Assembly: GCA_964577935.1 (NCBI GenBank)
Contig: CAZOAJ010000014.1
Coordinates: 1 to 49,120 of the forward strand
Source of the DNA: JABDGV01 sp964577935
GTDB lineage: Bacteria > Chlamydiota > Chlamydiia > Chlamydiales > FEN-1388
Direction: 5' to 3'
DNA length: 49,120 nucleotides
Every line of letters begins with the position of its first letter. Position 1 is the stretch's first letter. Below the pieces are notes generated by a model that ran no database searches, was not told the origin of the DNA, and worked only from the letters and a program-made list of their open reading frames with translations. Both the position numbers and the translations under genes were made by a program. Shown here one piece after another: positions 16,301 through 24,833 of the stretch.

Positions 16301-17935
16301 ATGATAACTCAACAGGTGCCTTCTCAAGTCCTACCATTTGGATCAGAACATAATCTCGTCAGCGCTGCATACCATGCAGAGCAACTCCTCGAACTCAACC
16401 CAGAATCAATCAAAGATATTTCTTTAGACTTCTCCTCATCGATTATTTCAACTACTTCATGGTATGGGCGTCTCATATCGGTTTTAAAGGCAGGACTAAA
16501 GGTGTTAGAGCCCTGTGGATCTGCCTCAGTTTCTGAGCAAGAGAGTGTTGATCAAGTCTTGCAAAAATGTGCCCTAGGTGTCCATGCAATGATGGATACA
16601 TTTGTACACGGGATAGTTCGGGGGCAAAATAGCCATTTTATGGAGCAATTCGAATATCGTCTGAATCTATTATCCCAATGGAGGATTGTTCTTGAAGAGG
16701 GAAACCTTAAGAAGTTAAAGAGCCTCTTTGCAAAATTTAGTATTCAATTGGAGATACCTTCAGAAAAAGATCAGCACTCATTGAGTATGCTCAAAACAGT
16801 AAATGATCTTGAATCTGCATTGCGTGAGCCTATTCCAAGGCTCCTTTTTCAGCAGATCGCGCAAGGAGTTTCTCTCGATGGCGTACAAAAAAATGAGCTT
16901 AAGGAGTGGTTTGAGCTTCTCAATAGGGAAGTTTGTTTCTTGTCTCCAAAATCCTTATGCCAAGCATTAGAGGGGGCTCTTTTACTTCAACAAGCGCAAG
17001 GAATAGATCTCTTAAGCACACTTGTGTGGCGTCTTGCAGCTTTTGAATATGTTGATCTGAATCGACTCGATCGTTCGTCCGATCGATATTTGTATCAATT
17101 CATTCCAGGATTTACAGTACAGAGAGAAAATAGCCATACGATCGATCGAGCTATTGAATCTAAAGCGTTTGGGGAGTATGGGATCGAGGTGTACAAGACT
17201 ATCGATCCAAGTAGGCTGTTGTTGGCATCAAACAATCCATGCAAACTTTTAACATGGCATGGAGCGATGCTTAAATGTTATCTCATAGCACCACGTCTTG
17301 TTGTCGAAGATCATGATCCAAATTATAGATGGATCGCTATAGAGGGGTATGATTGCCTTCTTGAAGAATACCCATGGAAGCCTTCATCTATACGAATCGA
17401 TCTGCGAGATGAGTCGTTATTGGGGAGTTTGGCTGCAAGCATAAAGGAATGTGTGCAGAAAAAAATATCACACATGCCCCCTCTCTATTCATTTTGCGTA
17501 ATTAATAAATCGATTCGTTCCTTAGTCGCTATCAAAATAGATCCAAAAGCTTTTAGTTTGGCTTTTATCGCTCAGTGGATATATCAAGCAGTTGGAAAAG
17601 ATCTTGTTCGGTTTCGGCATGTTCTTGTTGTATCTGGGATGAAAGAACACCCTCAGTTTCGATTTTTTTCTGCTATAACCGAACGGGTCCTTCTAGAAAA
17701 AGATTCAAAAAGTCTTCGCCTGCTGTCTGATGCATACCAAATAGAATCTGAGGATGTTGTCGAGCAGGGGCGTTCCTATTGGCTCTCACTTCAGCAGCTT
17801 AAAAGAACAATACTAAGAACGCATCCTGAGCATAGATGGAAAGAGCTAAGTGTAAAAATAAATGATTTTTTTCATGATCGAGGGTGTATCTTTTTTATTG
17901 ATCAGGCATGGGCTGCGTTTTTTAATGCTTTATAA
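16301..17935 (+). CDS. Hypothetical 544-residue protein
   Basis: I do not recognise this family. The protein is soluble-looking, with no signal peptide or clear membrane segment. The first 300 residues appear helical; from about 300 to 460 alternating strands and helices suggest an alpha/beta domain, with the segments Leu-Leu-Ala-Ser-Asn-Asn-Pro and Ala-Ile-Glu-Gly-Tyr-Asp. The start is uncertain: I use ATG 16301; an in-frame TTG at 16259 would add 14 residues. Neither has a good ribosome site. It overlaps the end of convergent pgeF by 6 bases. It could be a lineage-specific chlamydial protein. Confidence 0.7.
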   Translation: MITQQVPSQVLPFGSEHNLVSAAYHAEQLLELNPESIKDISLDFSSSIISTTSWYGRLISVLKAGLKVLEPCGSASVSEQESVDQVLQKCALGVHAMMDTFVHGIVRGQNSHFMEQFEYRLNLLSQWRIVLEEGNLKKLKSLFAKFSIQLEIPSEKDQHSLSMLKTVNDLESALREPIPRLLFQQIAQGVSLDGVQKNELKEWFELLNREVCFLSPKSLCQALEGALLLQQAQGIDLLSTLVWRLAAFEYVDLNRLDRSSDRYLYQFIPGFTVQRENSHTIDRAIESKAFGEYGIEVYKTIDPSRLLLASNNPCKLLTWHGAMLKCYLIAPRLVVEDHDPNYRWIAIEGYDCLLEEYPWKPSSIRIDLRDESLLGSLAASIKECVQKKISHMPPLYSFCVINKSIRSLVAIKIDPKAFSLAFIAQWIYQAVGKDLVRFRHVLVVSGMKEHPQFRFFSAITERVLLEKDSKSLRLLSDAYQIESEDVVEQGRSYWLSLQQLKRTILRTHPEHRWKELSVKINDFFHDRGCIFFIDQAWAAFFNAL

Positions 17936-18715
17936 GCTATTGGGACTTTGATTTTTGAGAAGAATTGCGCTTGCCATTCGTCCTGTAACTCGACTACGCC
18001 TGAATGAGAAATAGCTTTTATTGCAGACAGTGCAGATCGGTAGAGTATCTATCTGGTTTGCAGGAACTCCCATATCAATAAATTGACTTTTGGATATAGC
18101 CCAGAAGTCAAAAAGATCGTTTTTTTTCCGGAAGGGTATGAATGAAGAAGGCAGCTCTGCTTTAAAGTTTATAAATTCTGCATGATCCGGCCCTAAACTC
18201 GGTCCTATAGCAACACGTATATTTCTCGGGTTTGTTTTAAAAGTTGATTTCATTGCTTCAATCGTTTTTGCAATAATGTTACATACACTTCCTTTCCAGC
18301 CATTATGAATGCAGCCTATGGTGCGCGTTACTGGGTCATAGAGAAGTATGGGCTGGCAATCGGCGTGTTTACACACGAGAAGGATATCTTGTAGCTGTGT
18401 AATAAGAGCATCGCATTGTGGAATCTCTATGTCTTCTTTTGGCTCTTCTTGAATCACAGAGACTGTATCTTTATGGACCTGCTCCATGGTAACAAGTGGA
18501 ATGTGTCTTTTCTTTGGCTCATATATAAAGTGGTTTCGAAGACGATCTCTATTTTCCAAGACGTCTTCAGGTCTATCACCAACAGTGCACGAGATATTCA
18601 ATGAGTCATAAGGAGGGAGGCTGACCCCTCCTTCTCGAGAAAAAAAACCAGAAATAATTTCTGGATAGGCACTTAACAGGGTTGAGGTATTCATTTGATC
18701 ATTCCATTCTTTCAT
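17930..18715 (-). CDS. pgeF: Laccase-domain protein PgeF/YfiH (peptidoglycan editing factor)
   Basis: A multicopper-oxidase-like (COG1496) protein. The family removes wrongly incorporated serine from peptidoglycan precursors in E. coli; some homologues are purine nucleoside enzymes. Signature metal-site segments are Cys-Lys-His-Ala-Asp-Cys-Gln-Pro and Cys-Ile-His-Asn-Gly-Trp-Lys-Gly, with Thr-Met-Glu-Gln-Val-His earlier. The C-terminus has Cys-Thr-x-Cys and Tyr-Phe-Ser-Phe-Arg-Arg. Length (261) is typical. An internal Met at residue 8 is an alternative start. Confidence 0.9.
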   Translation of the reverse strand: MKEWNDQMNTSTLLSAYPEIISGFFSREGGVSLPPYDSLNISCTVGDRPEDVLENRDRLRNHFIYEPKKRHIPLVTMEQVHKDTVSVIQEEPKEDIEIPQCDALITQLQDILLVCKHADCQPILLYDPVTRTIGCIHNGWKGSVCNIIAKTIEAMKSTFKTNPRNIRVAIGPSLGPDHAEFINFKAELPSSFIPFRKKNDLFDFWAISKSQFIDMGVPANQIDTLPICTVCNKSYFSFRRSRVTGRMASAILLKNQSPNSL

Positions 18716-18769
18716 CTAAGAAAGCATGTGGCTTAAATTTTTAGAAAGGTGCAAGCCTGCATCATTTTC

Positions 18770-18805
18770 CTCATAATAGTCCAAATTTTAACCGATATGA
18801 GTATA
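18770..18805. promoter_or_regulatory. Candidate operator shared with 22337-22369
   Basis: The plus strand has CTCATA, then AAATTTTAACC, then ATGAGTATA (end at 18805). The outer CTCAT and ATGAG are inverted repeats. The 3' 23 bases match 19 of 23 with the element at 22347-22369. Both copies lie between divergent genes, each with a solute-binding protein gene on the right. Confidence 0.4.
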
Positions 18806-18890
18806 GACTCCTGAGACTGTAAATCGAGTGGTAGTTGCTAATAAGTCTTCTGGCTCGCTATCAATCAAATAAAAAAGATTATTTGAATTT

Positions 18891-19679
18891 ATGACACAAT
18901 TTTTTCCCCGCGCTTTTTTTAATATTTGCCTCACAACCCTGGTTATTTTCAGTGGGTGCAGTTCTAAACCAGAGATAAAAAAGAAATATGTTATTGCTCG
19001 AGTTAATTCCTGGGAGCCCTTAGACCTCTATGGTGCTGATAAAAGCTTAGCTGCATTCTTGGATGATTTTTTTCAGCAGATTTCTCATGAAGAACAAGCC
19101 TCTTTTCAGATTGTGAGCGGAGAAAATCAATCTCCGCAGCATCTGTTGGAATCGAATCGCTATGACGGGGTTTTGACTGCAATGTCGATCACTCCTGCCA
19201 CCCGAAATAAGTATGACTTTTCAGATCCTCTTTTTATTTCAGGGCCAGTCATCGTCGTTAGTCGCTTCTCAAAATATAAATCCGTTGCTGATTTGACAAA
19301 CGCTGAAATTGGCATTGATCGTAATATTTTCTATTCGATCACAGAATCGCCTAATCCTGATTGGATTCTGAAGCCATACGACTCTGTATTTCCAGCGATT
19401 GAAAGGGTGGCAAGCAACGATCTTGATGGAGTCGTTATGAACTTTATCCTTGCTTCAAGACTTTCAAAGGGATTGTACTCAGGCAGGATTAGGTTGCTTT
19501 TACCCCCTCTTGTTACCTATTCAGTACGCTTGGTTGTCCCAAAAGGTGAAAATGCAGGGCTTCTTGAATTGGTTAATTCAGGCTTAAGTAAGCTAAAGAA
19601 GTCAGGCCTCTATGATAAAATTTTAACATATTGGGGTCTTGATAATGCGCTCCCTCAGGTAAGTGCAGATGCTCCTTGA
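18891..19679 (+). CDS. ABC transporter solute-binding lipoprotein, amino-acid type
   Basis: A family 3 periplasmic binding protein (SBP_bac_3). Residues 1-22 are a signal peptide ending in a lipobox-like Phe-Ser-Gly-Cys, with Cys23 the likely lipidated residue. The body has the family pattern: Tyr-Asp-Gly-Val-Leu-Thr-Ala-Met-Ser-Ile-Thr-Pro-x-Arg near residue 95, and Tyr-Asp-Phe-Ser-Asp-Pro-Leu. Length (262) is normal. No permease or ATPase of the polar amino-acid type is beside it, so its partners must lie elsewhere. Likely substrate is an amino acid, possibly arginine by analogy with chlamydial ArtJ, but that is a guess. Confidence 0.85.
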   Translation: MTQFFPRAFFNICLTTLVIFSGCSSKPEIKKKYVIARVNSWEPLDLYGADKSLAAFLDDFFQQISHEEQASFQIVSGENQSPQHLLESNRYDGVLTAMSITPATRNKYDFSDPLFISGPVIVVSRFSKYKSVADLTNAEIGIDRNIFYSITESPNPDWILKPYDSVFPAIERVASNDLDGVVMNFILASRLSKGLYSGRIRLLLPPLVTYSVRLVVPKGENAGLLELVNSGLSKLKKSGLYDKILTYWGLDNALPQVSADAP

Positions 19680-19689
19680 ACTCATCTTG

Positions 19690-22305
19690 CTATGATTGAG
19701 GTCGTAGAAAAAAACCAGCGCTTGCCTCATATGCTGTATGAACTTTATTGAGACACTCCATAGAAATTGGCTTTGGCTCAATTTTCCAAATCTCATTGCA
19801 GTACTGGGATATTGCTCGATCTGTTGTAAAAAATCCCATTCCGGCAATGTTGTGGAGTGCATATTCAGCCCATTTGAGCGGATCTGAGTAGAGGGCTTCA
19901 ACCTTTTCTTGAGTTTGGGCATAGCTCTCTAAGTCTTTTAAAACAAAATATCGGTCAGGCATCGTTCCCCAAGCCCCTTCTAGGAGCGTGTAATAGAGAG
20001 ATGAAAGTGATTGGTGTTCCGCTTCACCTGTGGCAAGAGATCTATCTTTGAGCGCATCGATAGCTCGTTTGATCTTGGGGTTTTGGGAGTAGATATCCCA
20101 GGCCTTATAATTACCCATAGCTTTCATCTGTTGAATTTCTTCGGTGGTTGATCCAAATTTGAAAGGCCACCAAGCATCGCCCACATTTTCACGCATTTCA
20201 ATATTAGCACCATCTTCAGTACCAATAGTTAACGCTCCATTCATCGCGAATTTCATATTCCCAGTGCCAGACGCTTCAAGTCCTGCTGTTGAGATTTGTT
20301 CAGATAGATCTGCTGCGGGAATGATCAGCTCTGCTTTAGAGACATTATAATTTTCAATATAGAAGACATTTAAATAGGGACTAATCAGAGGGTCATTATT
20401 GACTTTTTTGGCGATGCAATTAATGAGACGGATAATCGTTTTTGCGGTTTCATAGCTTGCTGCAGCTTTTCCAGCAAAAATGGAAAAGCGTTTCTGACGT
20501 TTTCGATAAGGGTTATCCAAAATATCATGGTAGAGTATGATAAGGTGAATTGCATTGAGAAGTTGTCGTTTATATTCGTGAACTCGTTTTACTTGGACAT
20601 CAAAGAGGTAGTGGTGGTCTGCTGAAAGAGAAAAGTTTGCAGTCCTTCCTACTGAATCGCGAGGCCTTCCTTCTTGTCGGAGAAATTCAAGGAGTCGATG
20701 TTTGTTTTTACGTTTAACATCTAAAAACTGCATTTGCGTTTCCTTGTCAGATGCAAAATCGGACAGTTTTTTGATTTGACTAAAGTCTAGAATCCAATCA
20801 TTGCCGATACGACTGGTTATGAGGTGAGCGAGTTCTGGGTCGCAATCAAGAAGCCATCTTCGGTGTGTAACACCATTTGTGATATTTGTGAATTTATCCG
20901 GAGTCATTATGTAGAAATCATGGAAGACGTTTTTCTTAAGGAGTTCACTATGTAATGCAGCGACTCCGTTAACTTTATGGCTTCCAATGATTGCAAGATG
21001 CGCCATGCGCACTTGGCCATTTTCTAAAATTGATAGCTTGCGAACCTTATCTTCATCGTTTGGAAAGCTTTGACGAACGCCGTTGCAAAACTCTTGGTTG
21101 ATATGTTCGATTATTCGATATTGTCTTGGAAGAAGGTATCGAAAGAGGTTTTGGTCCCATATTTCTAAGGCTTCTGACAAGATCGTATGGTTTGTATAGC
21201 TTGTTACTTCTTGTGTGATTTCCCATGCCTCTTTCCAATTTAAAGAAAATCTTGTGATAAGAAGACGTGTGAGTTCCGCTATAAGGACAGCAGGGTGTGT
21301 ATCATTAATCTGAATTCGAACCTTTTCACGAAACTTGGAAAGGTCTGAAAACATGGTAAAATAGTATCTGAAAATATCTTGGATCGATGCTGAGACAAGA
21401 AGAAATTCTTGCTTAAGTCTCACTCGTTTTCCTGTTTCATGAATATCGCTTGGATAGAGAACATCTGCTAATGTCGTATTTTCTGCTGCTTGATCGAGTC
21501 TTCCCGCGTTGTATCGTTGAAGCTCGAAATTCCTTGGGGATTCTTTTGTGCTCCAGAGACGGAGGGTAACAATACAGAAGTCATCTTTTGGGCTGTATCC
21601 GACGATAGGGATATCATAGGGGGTTGCCCAAACTTCTTCGTAATTTGACAGGTCATAAATTTCTTCGCCTACGGGACTTGTTCTCTTTAAGGGGGTGCCA
21701 CAGAATTTTACAGGCATTTTACGAAGGTCTCGGCGAAACTCCCAAGGGTTTTCAGACCATAGCCAGCAGTCAGGCTTTTCAACTTGAACCCCATCCCATA
21801 GCTGCTGTTCAAAAAGACCATATTGGTACCTGAGTCCATATCCACGGGAAGGGATTTTAAGCGTAGCTAATGAGTCAAGGAAGCAGGAAGCAAGTCTACC
21901 GAGGCCTCCATTGCCGAGGCCGGGATCAAACTCGTGTGAGATAACTTCTGAAAATGAGCGACGTGTTTTATGGAGTACCTTTGCAACTATCTCTTGGTTT
22001 TTAATGTTGATGATATTGTTATTTAAAAAACGTCCTGGCAGATATTCCATAGACATATAAAATACCATTTTGGACGAGCTCTTCTGCCACGTTTCAGCAG
22101 TGGCTTGCCAATTGATCATAATTTGTTCGCGTATGGCATAGCAGAAGGCCCGATAAAACTCATCAGAGGTTGCTTCTTCAAGAACGTGTCCAAATGTTGT
22201 AATAAGGTAATATTTGATTTTTTGGACGAGCAAATTTACCTGCAAATCTGTTTCCAAATCCGTTTGAGCGTTTATGGAAGATGCTGTCTGTTGTGTCATC
22301 GTCAT
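19690..22305 (-). CDS. glgP: Glycogen phosphorylase
   Basis: Releases glucose 1-phosphate from glycogen, the storage polymer of chlamydiae. The 871-residue length is slightly above the usual 800-840, the excess lying at the N-terminus and C-terminus. The pyridoxal phosphate lysine is in the Glu-Ala-Ser-Gly-Thr-Gly-Asn-Met-Lys-Phe segment. Other family blocks include Met-Glu-Tyr-Leu-Pro-Gly-Arg and Gly-Asn-Gly-Gly-Leu-Gly-Arg-Leu-Ala. It is convergent with the lipoprotein gene (10 bases between stops) and divergent from oppA. Confidence 0.97.
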   Translation of the reverse strand: MTMTQQTASSINAQTDLETDLQVNLLVQKIKYYLITTFGHVLEEATSDEFYRAFCYAIREQIMINWQATAETWQKSSSKMVFYMSMEYLPGRFLNNNIINIKNQEIVAKVLHKTRRSFSEVISHEFDPGLGNGGLGRLASCFLDSLATLKIPSRGYGLRYQYGLFEQQLWDGVQVEKPDCWLWSENPWEFRRDLRKMPVKFCGTPLKRTSPVGEEIYDLSNYEEVWATPYDIPIVGYSPKDDFCIVTLRLWSTKESPRNFELQRYNAGRLDQAAENTTLADVLYPSDIHETGKRVRLKQEFLLVSASIQDIFRYYFTMFSDLSKFREKVRIQINDTHPAVLIAELTRLLITRFSLNWKEAWEITQEVTSYTNHTILSEALEIWDQNLFRYLLPRQYRIIEHINQEFCNGVRQSFPNDEDKVRKLSILENGQVRMAHLAIIGSHKVNGVAALHSELLKKNVFHDFYIMTPDKFTNITNGVTHRRWLLDCDPELAHLITSRIGNDWILDFSQIKKLSDFASDKETQMQFLDVKRKNKHRLLEFLRQEGRPRDSVGRTANFSLSADHHYLFDVQVKRVHEYKRQLLNAIHLIILYHDILDNPYRKRQKRFSIFAGKAAASYETAKTIIRLINCIAKKVNNDPLISPYLNVFYIENYNVSKAELIIPAADLSEQISTAGLEASGTGNMKFAMNGALTIGTEDGANIEMRENVGDAWWPFKFGSTTEEIQQMKAMGNYKAWDIYSQNPKIKRAIDALKDRSLATGEAEHQSLSSLYYTLLEGAWGTMPDRYFVLKDLESYAQTQEKVEALYSDPLKWAEYALHNIAGMGFFTTDRAISQYCNEIWKIEPKPISMECLNKVHTAYEASAGFFLRPQS

Positions 22306-22336
22306 CCTTCATTAACTATGCTGACAAATATTTGGG

Positions 22337-22369
22337 CTCATACTCTAAATTTCAACCATCATGAGTATA
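22337..22369. promoter_or_regulatory. Candidate operator shared with 18770-18805
   Basis: CTCATA (22337-22342), AAATTTCAACC and ATGAGTATA (22361-22369) repeat the pattern seen upstream of the binding lipoprotein, with a 3-base shorter spacer. ATACTC and GAGTAT here also form an inverted repeat. It lies between glgP and oppA. Confidence 0.4.
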
Positions 22370-22433
22370 TCTTGGGAAAAACCCATACCTCTAGATATAA
22401 GTAACCAAAGAATTTTAAAACGAGGAAGTTTCT

Positions 22434-24449
22434 GTGCCGAATAAAAGTATCTGGATGTTCCTCCAATTTCTCCTTCTTATACTGCTCTCTATTTTTTCGG
22501 GAATGACATATTGGTCTTTTCTTGTTCAAGAGCAGACATTACTCAGACAAGAGGAGCTGCTTAAGAAAATTCGGCAGGAAATTGTAACTCACAAGCAATT
22601 TAGTACATCAGCGCCAGATTCTATGGGGTATTCTCCAGAGAGTCGATCACAAATCCAAGAGAACCTCCCAAATCTTCTCTCTCAAGATCCATTTATTGTC
22701 GAATCTCTTCCAAGAATACGGAAAGGAATGTCTCCAAAAGGTACTTTCAGACAAGGCGTTTTAGGTAAACCCGATGATTTATGTCCATTTTATAGCTGGG
22801 CTGATGTCGCTGATTGGTATGCTCTATGTGTCGGATCCTTGGCAAAACCACATGTAGGCTTATACGATACCTTTGGGCCATCTCTTGCTTCTAAAATTGA
22901 AAAAAGAGAGTTCATTGAAAAAGGATATGTAGAATACTGGGTACATCTTCAAGATAAGATGTACTGGCAACCCCTCGAACAGAGTTTTTTTTCAAAAGCA
23001 ATACGGCTATCAGATCATTTTCTCAATCGATACCCTGTTGAAGCTGAGGATTTTCTTTTTTACTGGAATGCTCTTCATAATCCGCAAGTCGACTTTTTTT
23101 CGGCCGTATCTCTTCGTGCACTGCTTTCACCTCTTAAAGAGATGCGCGTTATTGATTCGAAGACCTTTTTTATACGGGTTGATCTGCAGAAAAATGAGGA
23201 TGGAAAAATGGTTGTTCCGTTTGACAGTGAGCGAATGATCTACTCTCTACAGCCTCTTCCTCGATGGGTCTATCTGTACCACTGGAGCGGAGAAAAAATG
23301 TTTGCTGAGCAAGAAGTAAGAAGTAGTTCCAGTTTTGCCCAGCACTTTTCACGCCATTTTGCCCTTAATACCATTGTTTCTTGCGGCCCATGGTCTTTTA
23401 ACGGAATGACTGAGGAGGGAATTTCTTTTAAAAGAAATAGTTCTTATCAAAATCCATACGAAGCGAATTGGGAAAATATTTATTTTAGGTTTTATAACTC
23501 ACCTGATGCTCTTTTCCGAGATTTTGCAGCCAATAATTTAGATGTCATCAGAACGCCTCTTGGAAAGCTTTCAGAGCTGAAACGACTTCAAGATGCGAAC
23601 AAGTCTCCATCTCATTCTGTAGAAAAAATTATCTATCCTGAGAGGGCCTATTTTTTTGTAGGGCTCAATATGAAAAATCCTCTTCTCTCCTCAAAAAAAA
23701 TACGGCAAGCGCTTGATTACGCTCTCGATAAGAAAAGAATTATAGAGCAGGTCTTAAACAAACAAGGATCTTTGTGCACAGGTCCTTTTCTCAATTCCTC
23801 AAACAGCTCCGATCCTTCGATCCAAGCACGGCCCTACTCGCCACTTATGGCCAAACAGCTTCTTGACGAAGATGGGTGGAAGGAGATGAATGGACAGGGC
23901 ATTTTAGAGAAAGAGATCAATGGAGTAAAAGTTCCTCTTTCTTTTTCACTCATATATATTGCTGATAGTCCCCTGGAAAGAGGAGTTTGTGAGCTCATAT
24001 CCCTTCAGCTGAAAGAGATAGGAGTGGATTGCAGGATTCGCGGGGTAAAGATTCATGAAATCTCCCAAGCTATGGATGAAAAAACGTTCGATGCTTGCTA
24101 TCGAGGGTGGAGACTTTCACCCCCTCCTGAAAATATGGAGCAAGGATGGAGCTCAAAACAGGCAGGAGAAAATGGGTCGGCTAATATCGTTGCGTTTTCG
24201 AATAGGGAGGTGGATCATCTGATTGAACGGCTTAAGCTGGAAGATGATGAAGCTAAACGGATAGAGCTCTATCGAAAAATCCACTCAATTATTGCTGATG
24301 AAACTCCCTATATTTTTCTCTTTAACGATGTCCGTACCCTTGCTTTCTGGAGCGAAATCGATATGATATTCGTTCCGAAGGATCGACAAGATCTTTGTCC
24401 TGGGGCTGTAGATCCCGTGCCGGAAATCAACTATTCGTGGAAGAGCTAA
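22434..24449 (+). CDS. oppA: Oligopeptide ABC transporter substrate-binding protein OppA
   Basis: A family 5 extracellular binding protein (SBP_bac_5) of 671 residues that would deliver peptides to OppBC. GTG 22434 is chosen because GAGGAAG (22422-22428) sits 5 bases upstream. The N-terminus has one hydrophobic stretch (about 7-29) and no lipobox Cys, so it is probably held by an uncleaved anchor or released, unlike typical lipoprotein OppA. Family blocks include Asn-Met-Lys-Asn-Pro-Leu, Ile-Arg-Gln-Ala-Leu-Asp-Tyr-Ala-Leu-Asp and the C-terminal Tyr-Ile-Phe-Leu-Phe. Next gene begins within 70 bases. Confidence 0.9.
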   Translation: MPNKSIWMFLQFLLLILLSIFSGMTYWSFLVQEQTLLRQEELLKKIRQEIVTHKQFSTSAPDSMGYSPESRSQIQENLPNLLSQDPFIVESLPRIRKGMSPKGTFRQGVLGKPDDLCPFYSWADVADWYALCVGSLAKPHVGLYDTFGPSLASKIEKREFIEKGYVEYWVHLQDKMYWQPLEQSFFSKAIRLSDHFLNRYPVEAEDFLFYWNALHNPQVDFFSAVSLRALLSPLKEMRVIDSKTFFIRVDLQKNEDGKMVVPFDSERMIYSLQPLPRWVYLYHWSGEKMFAEQEVRSSSSFAQHFSRHFALNTIVSCGPWSFNGMTEEGISFKRNSSYQNPYEANWENIYFRFYNSPDALFRDFAANNLDVIRTPLGKLSELKRLQDANKSPSHSVEKIIYPERAYFFVGLNMKNPLLSSKKIRQALDYALDKKRIIEQVLNKQGSLCTGPFLNSSNSSDPSIQARPYSPLMAKQLLDEDGWKEMNGQGILEKEINGVKVPLSFSLIYIADSPLERGVCELISLQLKEIGVDCRIRGVKIHEISQAMDEKTFDACYRGWRLSPPPENMEQGWSSKQAGENGSANIVAFSNREVDHLIERLKLEDDEAKRIELYRKIHSIIADETPYIFLFNDVRTLAFWSEIDMIFVPKDRQDLCPGAVDPVPEINYSWKS

Positions 24450-24514
24450 TATGTCTCAGGGCACGTCGATCACTCTCTATTAGCCTTATTATACTCATAT
24501 TGGGAGGATTAAAT

Positions 24515-24796
24515 ATGTCGAAACTGAATAAAGCTCAGCTGAGCGCTACTGAACTGTCAATGGTACTAAGAGACTCCGAGAAAAAGGTCCGCGTTGGAGG
24601 AACGTATGTTCATTATAGATCTCCTGATAAACCGTATGTTGTATTGCATGTGGCTTTGCTTGAAGCGGACGAGGAGCCATGCGTTGTTTATCAAGCGCTC
24701 TATGGAGATCGTTTGATTTGGGTTCGGTCATTGTCTAAATTTTTAGATTTGGTTGATTCTGAAGGACAAAAAGTTCCCCGCTTTAAAGAGATTTAA
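24515..24796 (+). CDS. DUF1653 family small protein
   Basis: A 93-residue protein. The core Gly-Thr-Tyr-Val-His-Tyr...Val-Val-Tyr-Gln-Ala-Leu-Tyr-Gly-Asp...Trp-Val-Arg matches the DUF1653 pattern, a small beta domain of unknown role. I chose ATG 24515 because GGGAGG (24502-24507) is 7 bases upstream; a longer frame from 24395 would overlap oppA. It sits between oppA and oppB on the same strand; its link to the transporter is unknown. Confidence 0.85.
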   Translation: MSKLNKAQLSATELSMVLRDSEKKVRVGGTYVHYRSPDKPYVVLHVALLEADEEPCVVYQALYGDRLIWVRSLSKFLDLVDSEGQKVPRFKEI

Positions 24797-24833
24797 ACCG
24801 CTTTAAAAATTTGCAAGAGGAGGATTAGAGGTT

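Noticed and set aside
24395..24514. A 40-residue N-terminal extension of the DUF1653 protein
   Set aside because: It overlaps the oppA end, has no ribosome site, while ATG 24515 has GGGAGG at the right distance.
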